From the NCBI GenBank assembly GCA_020629135.1, contig JAHDDX010000016.1, forward strand, positions 1 through 42,370: a stretch of 42,370 nt of DNA, given 5' to 3'. How positions within the stretch are numbered: position 1 is the stretch's first letter; the number at the start of each line of letters is the position of its first letter. The stretch comes from Hellea sp. Lineage in GTDB: Bacteria; Pseudomonadota; Alphaproteobacteria; Caulobacterales; Maricaulaceae. The position numbers and the translations under genes are program-made. The notes under the pieces are model-generated. The model was not told the DNA's origin. It searched no databases and was given only the letters and a program-made list of their open reading frames with translations. Positions 32,403-40,563 of this stretch are shown here, piece after piece.

Positions 32403-33707
32403 ATGGCCAGCGTTCTTTACGCCAATGATGAAAAGGGGGAGTATCCCGCGTCTTATTACGCGGCGACGGCATCTGCGCTTGAGCGGTTCCCAGAGCTCAG
32501 TGGCGAGCATAGTTGCGATGTCGCGATCATTGGCGGAGGGTTTTCCGGCCTGTCCGCAGCACTGACCTTGGCTGAAAAGGGCTTTGATGTCGCCTTATTA
32601 GATGCTCACCGGGTTGGATGGGGGGCGTCTGGACGCAATGGCGGTCAGATAGATGGATCGCAACGGCAAGGTCAGGAGGAACTCGAAGACCTGGTCGGGC
32701 GGGAGGATGCCCGCAAGCTTTGGGATATCGCGCAACGCTCCCTCGCTTGTATTCACGATCTCGCCAAAAAACATAATATTGATTACGAATTCCAAGCTGG
32801 TTCTGTTCACGCAGATCATCGCCGGCGTTTCGTCAAGCATAGTCAGGAACATGTTGAATTTATGCGTTCACAATATGATTGCGACTGGATGGAATTTCTG
32901 GATGAAGAGCGCCTGCGCGCTTTAGTGCCGTCCAAAGCCTATTTCGGGGGTTATATAGATAAGCAAGCTGGTCATATTCATCCGCTGAAATTTGCATTGG
33001 GGCTGGCTAAGGCCGCTGCATCTGCAGGCGTCAATATTTTTGAACAAAGCGAAGTTACCGAAATTGTAGATGGTCAAAGGCCAAAGGTTAAAACCGCGGG
33101 CGGGACAATCAATTGTGATCATTTGATTTTGGCCTGCAATGGCTATTTGGGACATCTGGACAAATATACGGCGCGTCGGGTCATGCCGATCAACAATTAT
33201 ATTCTCGCCACTGAGCCGCTGTCCGAAGAGACCGCGAAATCACTGATCGCCAATAATGCAGCCGTTTCAGATTCCAAATTTGTTATCAATTACTATCGTC
33301 TGTCAAAAGATCGCCGGTTACTTTTTGGAGGGCGCGAAAGCTATCGGTACACTTTTCCGCGCGACATCAAGTCCTTTGTTCGCAAGGCCATGTTGTCAAT
33401 TTATCCGCATCTATCACAGACACGAATAGATTATGGATGGGGTGGAACTTTGGCGATTACCATGTCCCGCATGCCTTTCCTAAATTTTCTCAAACCGAAT
33501 AAGCTCGCTATAGGCGGTTATTCAGGGCATGGCGTTGCGATGGCAACATTTGCCGGTCAGATGGCTGCCGAAGCAATTTCCGGCAATGCCGAACAGTTTG
33601 ATGTGATGTCCCGCGTCCCAACGCCAAAAATGCCGGGCGGGCTTGCCCTTCGTGTGCCATTGTTAAGCCTGGCTATGTTTTACTATTCTATGCGCGACAA
33701 GATTTAA
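32403..33707 (+). CDS. FAD-dependent amine oxidoreductase, PuuB-like
   Basis: A 434-residue flavoprotein of the D-amino-acid-oxidase fold. Residues 17-21 (SYYAA) are typical of the gamma-glutamylputrescine oxidase (PuuB/OrdL) group. The FAD site is AIIGGGFSGLSAALTLAEKG (41-60), and WGASGRNGGQ (73-82) is the group signature. The C-terminal flavin contact is in GGYSGHGVAMATFAGQ. It should oxidise the C-N bond of an amine or N-methylated amino acid. Putrescine itself is normally first glutamylated by PuuA, and no PuuA-type gene is in the window, so another substrate is quite possible. The ribosome binding site is weak (GGA 9 nt before ATG). It follows the Rieske gene and could remove further N-methyl groups; that is inference. 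Confidence 0.88.
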   Translation: MASVLYANDEKGEYPASYYAATASALERFPELSGEHSCDVAIIGGGFSGLSAALTLAEKGFDVALLDAHRVGWGASGRNGGQIDGSQRQGQEELEDLVGREDARKLWDIAQRSLACIHDLAKKHNIDYEFQAGSVHADHRRRFVKHSQEHVEFMRSQYDCDWMEFLDEERLRALVPSKAYFGGYIDKQAGHIHPLKFALGLAKAAASAGVNIFEQSEVTEIVDGQRPKVKTAGGTINCDHLILACNGYLGHLDKYTARRVMPINNYILATEPLSEETAKSLIANNAAVSDSKFVINYYRLSKDRRLLFGGRESYRYTFPRDIKSFVRKAMLSIYPHLSQTRIDYGWGGTLAITMSRMPFLNFLKPNKLAIGGYSGHGVAMATFAGQMAAEAISGNAEQFDVMSRVPTPKMPGGLALRVPLLSLAMFYYSMRDKI

Positions 33708-33716
33708 GAGCTGCCA

Positions 33717-34541
33717 ATGTTTATGACTCGACATCCGCGTCTGTTTCAGATTTTTAAATATACGGTTTATCTCGCCCTGGCCTTGAACACTTTCCTGTTT
33801 TTTCAGGAAGAAATTTCATCCATGCACACCGTATTTGATAATGGGTTTGAGTGGGGACTTCTGGGCGAAGCGTTTTCCGCGACGATCGATACGGCCGCGT
33901 GGCTGGTACTTTTACTGGTCTTTGAGCTCGAAACTTTTGTGATCGATGATGACAAGCTTGAAGGCCCGTTGGGGATGTTCCTAAAAATATTGGGCCTGAT
34001 CTGTTACGCCATCATTATTTACGCATTCATAGGTTACATTTCGTCTCTGAACTTAATTGGGAAATTTGAACCGGTCGCGGGACAGATCACCGATTATTGC
34101 GCATTGGTGGCACAGGGCGGCTATGAATTTGTCGAAACGCTGGACGAATATGTGGCGTTGAGCGCGGAGAATTGTCAGGCATTAGGGGCTGACAGTTGGA
34201 TGAACGCCAAAGCAAATTTACTTGCGAGCGGGGAAGCGTTTAACCAGATTAAAATCCTGACCTGGATCGACATCATTAATGCGGCCTCCTGGATATTGGT
34301 GGTTCTTGTCTTGCAGGCCGAAGTATTTTTCGATGCCCGGGCCCGCATCTTTACACCCATCAAATATATTCTTTATTCCACCTTGTTTCTGTGCTTGATT
34401 GCCTGGCTGATTTACGGTGATTTCCTGGATGTCTGGGACGCCGCTCTATGGCTCGCCGCCTTCTTCTTTATCGAATTAAATGTAGTCGCCTGGCGCGAAG
34501 AAATTTCTGAACGTGAACGCATAGTAGGAGCGAGCTCATGA
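33717..34541 (+). CDS. Unknown membrane protein in the catabolic operon
   Basis: A 274-residue protein that I cannot assign. It has a short basic N-terminus (MTRHPRLFQIFKY), about six hydrophobic helices, and a soluble loop of roughly 65 residues in the middle (about 118-178) with three Cys or so and many acidic residues. After the loop come WIDIINAASWILVVLVLQAE and a C-terminal tail rich in Glu/Arg. It lacks transporter signatures. The start is ATG at 33717, with a second in-frame ATG two codons on. It lies 9 nt after the FAD enzyme, and its stop overlaps the aminotransferase start (ATGA), so it is firmly part of the operon. A membrane sensor, a redox partner or an uptake component are open options. 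Confidence 0.8.
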   Translation: MFMTRHPRLFQIFKYTVYLALALNTFLFFQEEISSMHTVFDNGFEWGLLGEAFSATIDTAAWLVLLLVFELETFVIDDDKLEGPLGMFLKILGLICYAIIIYAFIGYISSLNLIGKFEPVAGQITDYCALVAQGGYEFVETLDEYVALSAENCQALGADSWMNAKANLLASGEAFNQIKILTWIDIINAASWILVVLVLQAEVFFDARARIFTPIKYILYSTLFLCLIAWLIYGDFLDVWDAALWLAAFFFIELNVVAWREEISERERIVGASS

Positions 34542-35863
34542 CAACTCAATCAAATGACCGATTGAAATCCTTTTGGATGCCGTTCTCATCTAACCGGGAT
34601 TTCCGCAAAGCCCCGCGCATGATCACCGGGGCTAAAGGTCACTACTATACCTCTGAGGATGGTCGACAAATTTACGATATGTTTTCAGGGCTATGGACAA
34701 CAAATGTCGGCCATTGCCATCCCAAAATTGTTGAAGCCGTACAAAAACAAGTCGCTGAGATGGATTATGGCATCACCTTCCAGATAGGGACGCCCAAAAC
34801 CTATGAAATGGCCGAGAAGCTCTGCGCGATGGCACCGGCACCGTTTAAGCATGCCTTCTTTACGAATTCTGGGTCTGAGTCCGCGGATACGGCTCTCAAG
34901 ATCGCCTTGGCCTATCACCGCTTTAACGGAGCGCCGACGCGTACGCGTCTGATTGGGCGGGAGCGCGGATATCATGGTGTTAATTTCGGCGGGTTGTCCG
35001 TCGGTGGGATGGGACTGAACCGAAACATGTTTTCGGCCAATCTAATCCCGGGCGTCGATCATATTCGTCATACATTTAACCTATCGGAAAACGCTTTTAG
35101 CCGGGGCATGCCGCGGTGGGGCGCGCATCTGGCCGATGATCTGCAAAGATTATGTGATTTACATGGCTCGCAAAATATAGCGGCGGTTATTGTCGAGCCC
35201 GTCGGCGGTTCAACTGGAATTTTGCCACCGCCAGAAGGTTATCTTCAGCGCTTGCGCGATATCTGTACCGCCAATGGAATTTTGTTGATTTTTGATGAGG
35301 TGATCACGGCTTTTGGCCGGATTGGTTCGTCATTCGGGGCTGAACGATTTGGCGTCATGCCGGACATCATCACAACGGCCAAAGGCCTGACCAATGGCGT
35401 GATTCCCATGGGTGCGGTTCTGGTCCGTGAGGAAATCTATGAGACCTTTATGTCGGCCTCGCCTACCTCGATCGAATTTTTCCACGGTTATACCTATTCC
35501 GGTCACCCCGTGGCTGCGGCCGCAGCCATGGCTTCTCTGGCAGTCTATGAGGAGGAAGGCATTTTCGAGCAAGCCCGGGAACTGGAAGGACATTTTGAAA
35601 ATGTGCTCCATAGTGTGGCCGATCATGACAAAGTCAAAGACGTTCGCAATTTCGGCTTGATGGGGGCGATTGAATTACATGGCCGTGAAGGCGCCGCCGG
35701 CGCGCGCGGTTACGAAGTGCATAAGCGCTGTTTCTGGGATGAAAATTTATTGGTCCGCAATGGTGGCGATATCATTCAGTTCTCACCGTTTTTAAATTCC
35801 AATAAAGACGATCTGACTCGCGGCATTGAAAGTGTCACCCGCGCGATTGACGCTATTGAGTAA
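34538..35863 (+). CDS. Class III aminotransferase, beta-alanine:pyruvate (omega-amino acid) type
   Basis: A 441-residue PLP enzyme that moves the amino group of an omega-amino acid or amine to pyruvate. The N-terminus (FWMPFSSNRDF, RQIYDMFSGLWTTNVGH) is characteristic of beta-alanine:pyruvate transaminases. FFTNSGSESADTALKIALAY binds PLP phosphate, FDEVITAFGRIG holds the Asp that contacts the PLP nitrogen, and Lys282 (TTAKGLTNG) forms the Schiff base. FHGYTYSGHPVAAAAAMA is the usual C-terminal segment. Start behind AGGAG at 8 nt, overlapping the membrane-protein gene. In this operon the likely products are malonate semialdehyde from beta-alanine, or aldehydes from polyamines. Confidence 0.93.
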   Translation: MTTQSNDRLKSFWMPFSSNRDFRKAPRMITGAKGHYYTSEDGRQIYDMFSGLWTTNVGHCHPKIVEAVQKQVAEMDYGITFQIGTPKTYEMAEKLCAMAPAPFKHAFFTNSGSESADTALKIALAYHRFNGAPTRTRLIGRERGYHGVNFGGLSVGGMGLNRNMFSANLIPGVDHIRHTFNLSENAFSRGMPRWGAHLADDLQRLCDLHGSQNIAAVIVEPVGGSTGILPPPEGYLQRLRDICTANGILLIFDEVITAFGRIGSSFGAERFGVMPDIITTAKGLTNGVIPMGAVLVREEIYETFMSASPTSIEFFHGYTYSGHPVAAAAAMASLAVYEEEGIFEQARELEGHFENVLHSVADHDKVKDVRNFGLMGAIELHGREGAAGARGYEVHKRCFWDENLLVRNGGDIIQFSPFLNSNKDDLTRGIESVTRAIDAIE

Positions 35864-35868
35864 ACACC

Positions 35869-36219
35869 ATGATCATCAATATTGATAAAAGCGCGGATAA
35901 AACCTCCGAATCCATTGCGCCGGAAAAACTGAAATCCGGGGATCCAGTGACCACACTCTGGCACGCCTTCACAGATAAAACGGATCAGTTTCATGTCGGT
36001 CATTGGGGGAGCGAGCCTTGCGAAATCCGGGTCAGTTATAGCGAAAACGAGCTCTGTGTTCTGACCCGCGGCGAGGTTGAATTAACAGATATTCACGGAG
36101 TGAAACACAACTTCGCCAAAGGTGATGCCTTTGTCATTCCGGCAGGGTTTGAAGGGATTTGGAAATCGATTACGGCAGTGGAGAAGATTTACGCGATCTT
36201 CGAAGCCTCAAAGGAATAA
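35869..36219 (+). CDS. Small cupin-domain protein (DUF861-like)
   Basis: A 116-residue single cupin. The two motifs are only partly conserved. LCVLTRGEVELTDIHGVKH fits the end of motif 1 and the turn, and AKGDAFVIPAGFEGIWK fits motif 2, where the usual metal-binding His is replaced (GFEGIW). This is the pattern of the DUF861 group, related to ureidoglycine aminohydrolase domains. Such proteins frequently accompany polyamine and GABA catabolic genes; activity is unproven. A substrate-binding or aldehyde-handling role is possible. It lies 5 nt after the aminotransferase and 3 nt before gabD. Confidence 0.85.
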   Translation: MIINIDKSADKTSESIAPEKLKSGDPVTTLWHAFTDKTDQFHVGHWGSEPCEIRVSYSENELCVLTRGEVELTDIHGVKHNFAKGDAFVIPAGFEGIWKSITAVEKIYAIFEASKE

Positions 36220-36222
36220 GCC

Positions 36223-37680
36223 ATGACCAAATTAGCGCTAAATGATCATAAATTGCTGCGAACAAGTTCTTATATTGATGGGGTTTGGATAACCCAGGCT
36301 CAAAACAGTTTTGATGTAACAAATCCCGTTGATCAATCGGTCGTGGCTTCCGTTCCAATTCATGGAAAAGATGAGACCGAGGATGCGGTCGCGGCGGCGC
36401 AAAAAGCATTACCGGCCTGGCGGGCCAAAACCGCGAAAGAGCGTTCGGCCCTGCTTAGAAACTGGCGCAACCTCCTGATGGAACACCAAGAAGATCTGGC
36501 GCAGATTCTGACCGCTGAACAGGGTAAACCCTTGGCCGAAGCCCGCGGCGAAATCGCTTATGGTGCCAATTATATGGAATGGTTTGCCGAAGAGGCCAAG
36601 CGTATTTACGGCGATACCATCCCGGCCCCGACCGGGGATAAGCGAGTGGTGGTTATTCGTCAGCCTGTCGGTGTCGTCGCCTGTATAACACCTTGGAATT
36701 TCCCAAGCGCCATGCTCGCCCGCAAGCTCGCACCGGCTTTAGCTGCCGGATGTACGGTGGTTTGTAAGCCCGCCAATGAAACGCCATTGTCGGCCTTCGC
36801 GCTGGCGGAACTGGCCGAGCGGGCCGGTATCCCCAAAGGCGTCGTCAATATTGTTTGTGGCGATACACCGGCCATTGGCGAAGTTTTGACCACCCATCCG
36901 GATATCCGCAAGCTGACCTTTACCGGATCAACCCGGGTCGGAAAAATGTTGATGGCGGCCTGTGCGTCCACCGTTAAACGCACCTCCATGGAATTGGGCG
37001 GTAATGCGCCCTTTATAGTATTTGAAGACGCCGACCTTGATGCGGCGGTTCAAGGGGCGATCGCCAGCAAATACCGTAATGCGGGACAGACCTGTGTCTG
37101 CGCCAACCGGATTTTTGTGCAGGCCTCGGTCATGGAAGAATTTTCGTCCCGATTAAAAGCGGCGACGGAAAAACTGGTTATGGGGGATGGCACGCAGGAC
37201 GGCGTCACGGTCGGGCCAATGATCCATGAAAAGGCCCTGATCGATGTGCAGGGTAAAATTCAGGATGCGCTCGATAGCGGCGCGTCTCTGGTTCTGGGTG
37301 GCCATCGCGGATCGCAAGGGAGCTGTTTCCTCGAGCCAACAATTGTGTCTGGTGTCACCGATAAAATGCGCCTGTTTCGGGAAGAAATTTTCGGGCCTGT
37401 CGCGCCGCTGATATCTTTTGAAACCGAAGAAGAAGTTATCCATATGGCCAATGACACGGAATATGGTCTGGCGGCCTATTTCTTCTCGCGCGATATCGGA
37501 CGGGTCTGGCGCGTATCCGAGGCCCTGGATTACGGCATGGTTGGATCCAATACCGGCATGTTGTCCAATGAAGCCGCGCCCTTTGGCGGGGTCAAGCAAT
37601 CCGGTCAGGGCCGCGAAGGCTCGAAATACGGCCTCGAGGATTATCTGGAAATGAAATATATGTGTATGGGAGGGATCTGA
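36223..37680 (+). CDS. gabD: NAD(P)-dependent succinate-semialdehyde dehydrogenase
   Basis: A 485-residue aldehyde dehydrogenase of the GabD class, oxidising succinate semialdehyde to succinate. Glu257 in MELGGNAPF is the general base, and Cys291 in [11 protein letters not shown] is the nucleophile. The second Cys two residues later (Cys293) is the redox-switch Cys known from E. coli-type Gab[13 protein letters not shown] is the cofactor loop. [14 protein letters not shown] near the end is typical. AAGGA stands 7 nt before the ATG. The stop overlaps the gabT start by one base (TGATG). Glutarate semialdehyde or other omega-oxoacids might also be accepted. Confidence 0.95.
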   Translation: MTKLALNDHKLLRTSSYIDGVWITQAQNSFDVTNPVDQSVVASVPIHGKDETEDAVAAAQKALPAWRAKTAKERSALLRNWRNLLMEHQEDLAQILTAEQGKPLAEARGEIAYGANYMEWFAEEAKRIYGDTIPAPTGDKRVVVIRQPVGVVACITPWNFPSAMLARKLAPALAAGCTVVCKPANETPLSAFALAELAERAGIPKGVVNIVCGDTPAIGEVLTTHPDIRKLTFTGSTRVGKMLMAACASTVKRTSMELGGNAPFIVFEDADLDAAVQGAIASKYRNAGQTCVCANRIFVQASVMEEFSSRLKAATEKLVMGDGTQDGVTVGPMIHEKALIDVQGKIQDALDSGASLVLGGHRGSQGSCFLEPTIVSGVTDKMRLFREEIFGPVAPLISFETEEEVIHMANDTEYGLAAYFFSRDIGRVWRVSEALDYGMVGSNTGMLSNEAAPFGGVKQSGQGREGSKYGLEDYLEMKYMCMGGI

Positions 37681-38975
37681 TGACCGGACCGGCAAATACC
37701 AACGCGGCCTGGCAGGCGCGAAAAAACGCGTCCATGGCGCGGGGCGAGGGCAATCTTGCCGCGCTTTATGTCGAGCGGGCCAGCGGCTCCGAAGTCTGGG
37801 ATGTTGAGGGCAATCGGTTCATCGACTTTGCCTCGGGCATCGCGGTTTGCAATACCGGGCATACCCACCCGGAAGTCACCGCCGCCGTGGTCGAACAGGT
37901 CGAGCGCTTTTCACATACTTGCGTCATGGTCACCCCCTATGACAGCGCGGTCCGCCTGGCCGAAAAGCTCAATGCGCTGGCACCGGGTGACAGTCCGAAA
38001 AAATCCATGTTCGTCACGACCGGCGCCGAGGCCGTCGAAAATGCGGTCAAGATCGCCCGGGCCCATACGGGCCGCCGCGCGGTTATAGCTTTTGACGGCG
38101 GCTATCATGGCCGGACGAATTTCACCCTCGGACTGACGGGCAAAAACGCGCCTTATAAACTCGGCTTTGGTCCGTTTCCCGGGGATATCTACCGGGTTCC
38201 GTTCCCCATTCCCTATCACGGCGTGAGCCTGGACGACACGCTCCGCGCCCTTGAAATGCTGTTTGTCTGCGATGTCGAAGCCAAAGACGTCGCCGCAATT
38301 ATCGTCGAACCCGTGCAGGGCGAGGGTGGCTTTTATCCGGCATCCGATGAATTCCTCAAAGCCATACGCAGTATCTGTGACCAGCACGGCATTGTCATGA
38401 TTGCCGATGAAATCCAGTCGGGTTATGGCCGGACGGGTAAGTTTTTCTGCATGGAATATTCAGGCGTCGAGCCGGATCTGATGACCGTCGCCAAAGGCAT
38501 GGCCGGGGGCTATCCCTTGGCCGGTGTGGTCGGCAAGGCCGAGATTATGGACGCCCCGGCCCCAGGCGGATTGGGCGGGACCTATGCCGGATCACCTGTG
38601 GGATGCGCGGCGGCGCTCACGGTTATTGACGTGATTGAAAAGGAAAACCTTGTCGCGGCCGCAAACCGGATCGGCGCGGTTTTCAAAGACCGGCTTGAAG
38701 CCCTGCAGAAAAAATATCCCGACCTGATCGGCGACATCCGCGCCGAGCGCGGGGCAATGGTCGCCATGGAATTGGTTCACGATGGTGATGCCGATCGACC
38801 CAATACGGATCTGGCATCGGCTTTGGTCCCGGAATGTTATGCCAAGGGCCTGATGGTTTTAAAATGCGGCGTGCGGGGCAATGTCTTTCGCTTCCTGCCG
38901 GCGCTCACCATGTCTGAGGCGCTGATCCATGAAGGCATGGATATTCTGGACGCCTGTTTTGCGACGCTGGTGTAA
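37680..38975 (+). CDS. gabT: 4-aminobutyrate aminotransferase
   Basis: A 431-residue class III PLP aminotransferase converting GABA and 2-oxoglutarate to succinate semialdehyde and glutamate. GAEAVENAVKIARAHTGR is the phosphate-binding segment with the GAEA typical of GabT. VEPVQGEGGFYPA and IADEIQSGYGRTGKFF follow, and Lys272 (TVAKGMAGG) forms the Schiff base. The ATG at 37680 has GGGAGGG 5 nt upstream and overlaps the gabD stop; an earlier in-frame ATG at 37662 lies inside gabD and is rejected. Last gene of the operon. It and gabD give the final two steps of GABA degradation, so whatever the upper enzymes act on probably yields GABA or a close homologue. No clear terminator follows. Confidence 0.95.
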   Translation: MTGPANTNAAWQARKNASMARGEGNLAALYVERASGSEVWDVEGNRFIDFASGIAVCNTGHTHPEVTAAVVEQVERFSHTCVMVTPYDSAVRLAEKLNALAPGDSPKKSMFVTTGAEAVENAVKIARAHTGRRAVIAFDGGYHGRTNFTLGLTGKNAPYKLGFGPFPGDIYRVPFPIPYHGVSLDDTLRALEMLFVCDVEAKDVAAIIVEPVQGEGGFYPASDEFLKAIRSICDQHGIVMIADEIQSGYGRTGKFFCMEYSGVEPDLMTVAKGMAGGYPLAGVVGKAEIMDAPAPGGLGGTYAGSPVGCAAALTVIDVIEKENLVAAANRIGAVFKDRLEALQKKYPDLIGDIRAERGAMVAMELVHDGDADRPNTDLASALVPECYAKGLMVLKCGVRGNVFRFLPALTMSEALIHEGMDILDACFATLV

Positions 38976-39258
38976 GATCCGGTGGACAGAATTTTATAAA
39001 GCCTCGGCTTTGAGTAGTTGTCTGACCTGCGGGTTTAGGTCTGACGTTTTGCACGGCGTGAAATTGGGGCGTTTGGGATGGGATTAGAATATCCCCGAAG
39101 TGAACATTTGGCATTGTCCACGGCTAAAGAACGCCTACGTCTTTAGAATATTTTGTCATCTCAGAGATCCGGATCGAGGAGATGCAAGGTGTGTCAGGCG
39201 CGGTAATGATTACTCAAAAAAGAAGAACTATCTTACGATCTAGATAAAGCCGTTGGCT
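38976..39258. other. Gene-free stretch after gabT
   Basis: Together with 39259-39344 this is a 369-bp gap. I found no credible gene, promoter or plus-strand terminator for gabT. A minus-strand open frame at 38905-39114 has no recognisable protein features. Composition shifts from the GC-rich gabT to AT-rich sequence toward the right. A short inverted repeat GTGGACA (38982-38988) / TGTCCAC (39115-39121) is present but may be chance. Confidence 0.5.
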
Positions 39259-39288
39259 AAAAAAGAAAAACCCATCCGGGAGTATGGG
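39259..39288 (-). terminator. Rho-independent terminator of the secreted Cys-rich protein gene
   Basis: On the minus strand CCCAT (39288-39284), an 8-nt loop and ATGGG (39275-39271) are followed by TTTTTCTTTTTT. The 5-bp stem is short, but the T-run is long. It lies 57 bp after the stop of the gene at 39345-40037. Confidence 0.75.
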
Positions 39289-39344
39289 CTATCATTGTTA
39301 TTACAAATTTCCTAATTAGTGAGGAAAATTGCCTGGAACTGATA

Positions 39345-40037
39345 TTAAGGATTTGGAATTACGTCGCACAGAGCGTTGTCATTAAATTCTTCGAGCTTGA
39401 TGCGACAGGCATCATATTGCCCCTCAGTCAATGTACCACGATTAACCGATAAATAAGAATACTGGTATGGGTTGGAATTATAATACGCACATAACTTGTC
39501 GTCATTGAATCGTTCACTATAGTCTAAGACCGCGGCATAATTGTTTACCCATATATTGTTTGCGGTATCATATTCTTGAACATTCGATAAATCATCCCTG
39601 AAAGAATCCGAATAATTTACCCTGCATTTAAAGTACTCTGTTTGAGCGCCATTATCATTCCGGAACCCGTCAATTGATGCCAGGTCTTCGTCACTAAAAC
39701 AGGGACAAGGTTCTTCAACCTTAATACAGGGCATATCGGGATCGGTGTCGGCTTTGCGCTTATTGTAATTGGTGAGAATTTTCCCAGATGGAGCAGATTG
39801 TTCCAATGCTTCCAGATCTTCAAGCGTTATTGGGCCATCAATAGACGCTGCATCATGTGCTTCGCAAAAAGCCACACAAAGCCCGTATAGACCTTTTGTC
39901 GTGCTCTCTTCCTGCAACACATCACATACGCCCTCTTGGGCGGGTGTAGTCCCGTCAGGGGTTTGCGCGCTAATCGGCGCTGTCAATGGGAAGGCGAGAG
40001 CGAGAATCGCCGCAGTTTTAAGGAATTTGTTGGTCAT
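39345..40037 (-). CDS. Secreted Cys-rich protein of unknown function
   Basis: A 230-residue protein with a standard signal peptide (TAAILALAFPLTAPISAQ) and about ten Cys in the mature part, an even number that suits disulfides. It carries GLCVAFCEAHD and later MPCIKVEEPCPCF. A 'GLCxAxCEAxD ... NYxxxxxxxxPxC' pattern is one I know from secreted or surface hypothetical proteins of diverse marine bacteria, with no function assigned. The C-terminal half is rich in Asn, Tyr and Asp. The start is ATG at 40037, with GGAG 7 nt upstream; TTG at 40049 is not needed. It is a single-gene unit with its own terminator and is AT-richer than the catabolic genes to the left. Confidence 0.82.
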   Translation of the reverse strand: MTNKFLKTAAILALAFPLTAPISAQTPDGTTPAQEGVCDVLQEESTTKGLYGLCVAFCEAHDAASIDGPITLEDLEALEQSAPSGKILTNYNKRKADTDPDMPCIKVEEPCPCFSDEDLASIDGFRNDNGAQTEYFKCRVNYSDSFRDDLSNVQEYDTANNIWVNNYAAVLDYSERFNDDKLCAYYNSNPYQYSYLSVNRGTLTEGQYDACRIKLEEFNDNALCDVIPNP

Positions 40038-40125
40038 TTTTAGCTCCAAGTAATGGGGCTACATCAATGAGAACAATCAAAACCAAACTGCCCCAAGTCC
40101 GGTTTTAAAAGCACGGTCAATAACC

Positions 40126-40401
40126 ATGCATGAAAGTTTCATAGTCCCGGGGGCAGGATTTGCTCGTGATTTGTATCACAATATAAATCGACCGGAGAAA
40201 TTTATCGGCGACCAAGCAGATGGAAGAGTATTCTTGTTCTTACGAACGGATAACTTTTGGCGCGATTACAAGAAGTTGAATGGTCGAAATGTAAGGTTTG
40301 TGCGCGCGAATATAGAGGCAGGCTATGGGATTGTCGCGGTATTTAAGGATCCTTTCGGAAATTTGTAGGATCTCGTCGAGTTCACAGACGGCTGTCCTTG
40401 A
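40126..40401 (+). pseudogene. Decayed VOC-family gene (5' truncated, in-frame stop)
   Basis: The open part (40126-40368) translates to a segment very like the second half of a VOC/glyoxalase protein: FIGDQADGRVFLFLRTDNFW, then GIVAVFKDPFGNL. In this family GN-x is followed by W-D-L-(I/V)-E-F. Here the codon after FGNL is TAG (40366-40368), and the same frame continues DLVEFTDGCP to a TGA at 40399-40401. The stop therefore most likely arose from TGG by one base change. The first ~55 residues of a normal VOC protein are not visible upstream, so the gene is also truncated at its 5' end. No ribosome binding site was seen. The 162 bp from here to 40563 hold nothing I could identify. Confidence 0.8.
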
Positions 40402-40563
40402 AATTACTGAGCCATTCGCTCTCATGCTATCGCCAATCTGTATATTAAACCACCTCACTTTTATGTCCGTTTTACACCCTTGATAGAACCTATTGTGCCG
40501 TGTTCTGTTTCGGGCAGAACAATTCCCAGTTGAAGGTTCATTCCGAAACAATAACCAACAACC

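Noticed and set aside
38905-39114. 69-residue minus-strand open frame after gabT
   Set aside because: It overlaps the gabT 3' end and shows no domain, signal peptide or ribosome binding site.
38982-39121. GTGGACA / TGTCCAC inverted repeat about 140 bp apart, like the ends of a small mobile element
   Set aside because: A 7-bp match is expected by chance in a region this size; no target duplication and no transposase remnant were seen.
40240-40551. 103-residue minus-strand open frame opposite the VOC remnant
   Set aside because: It is antisense to a recognisable decayed gene and has no features of its own.
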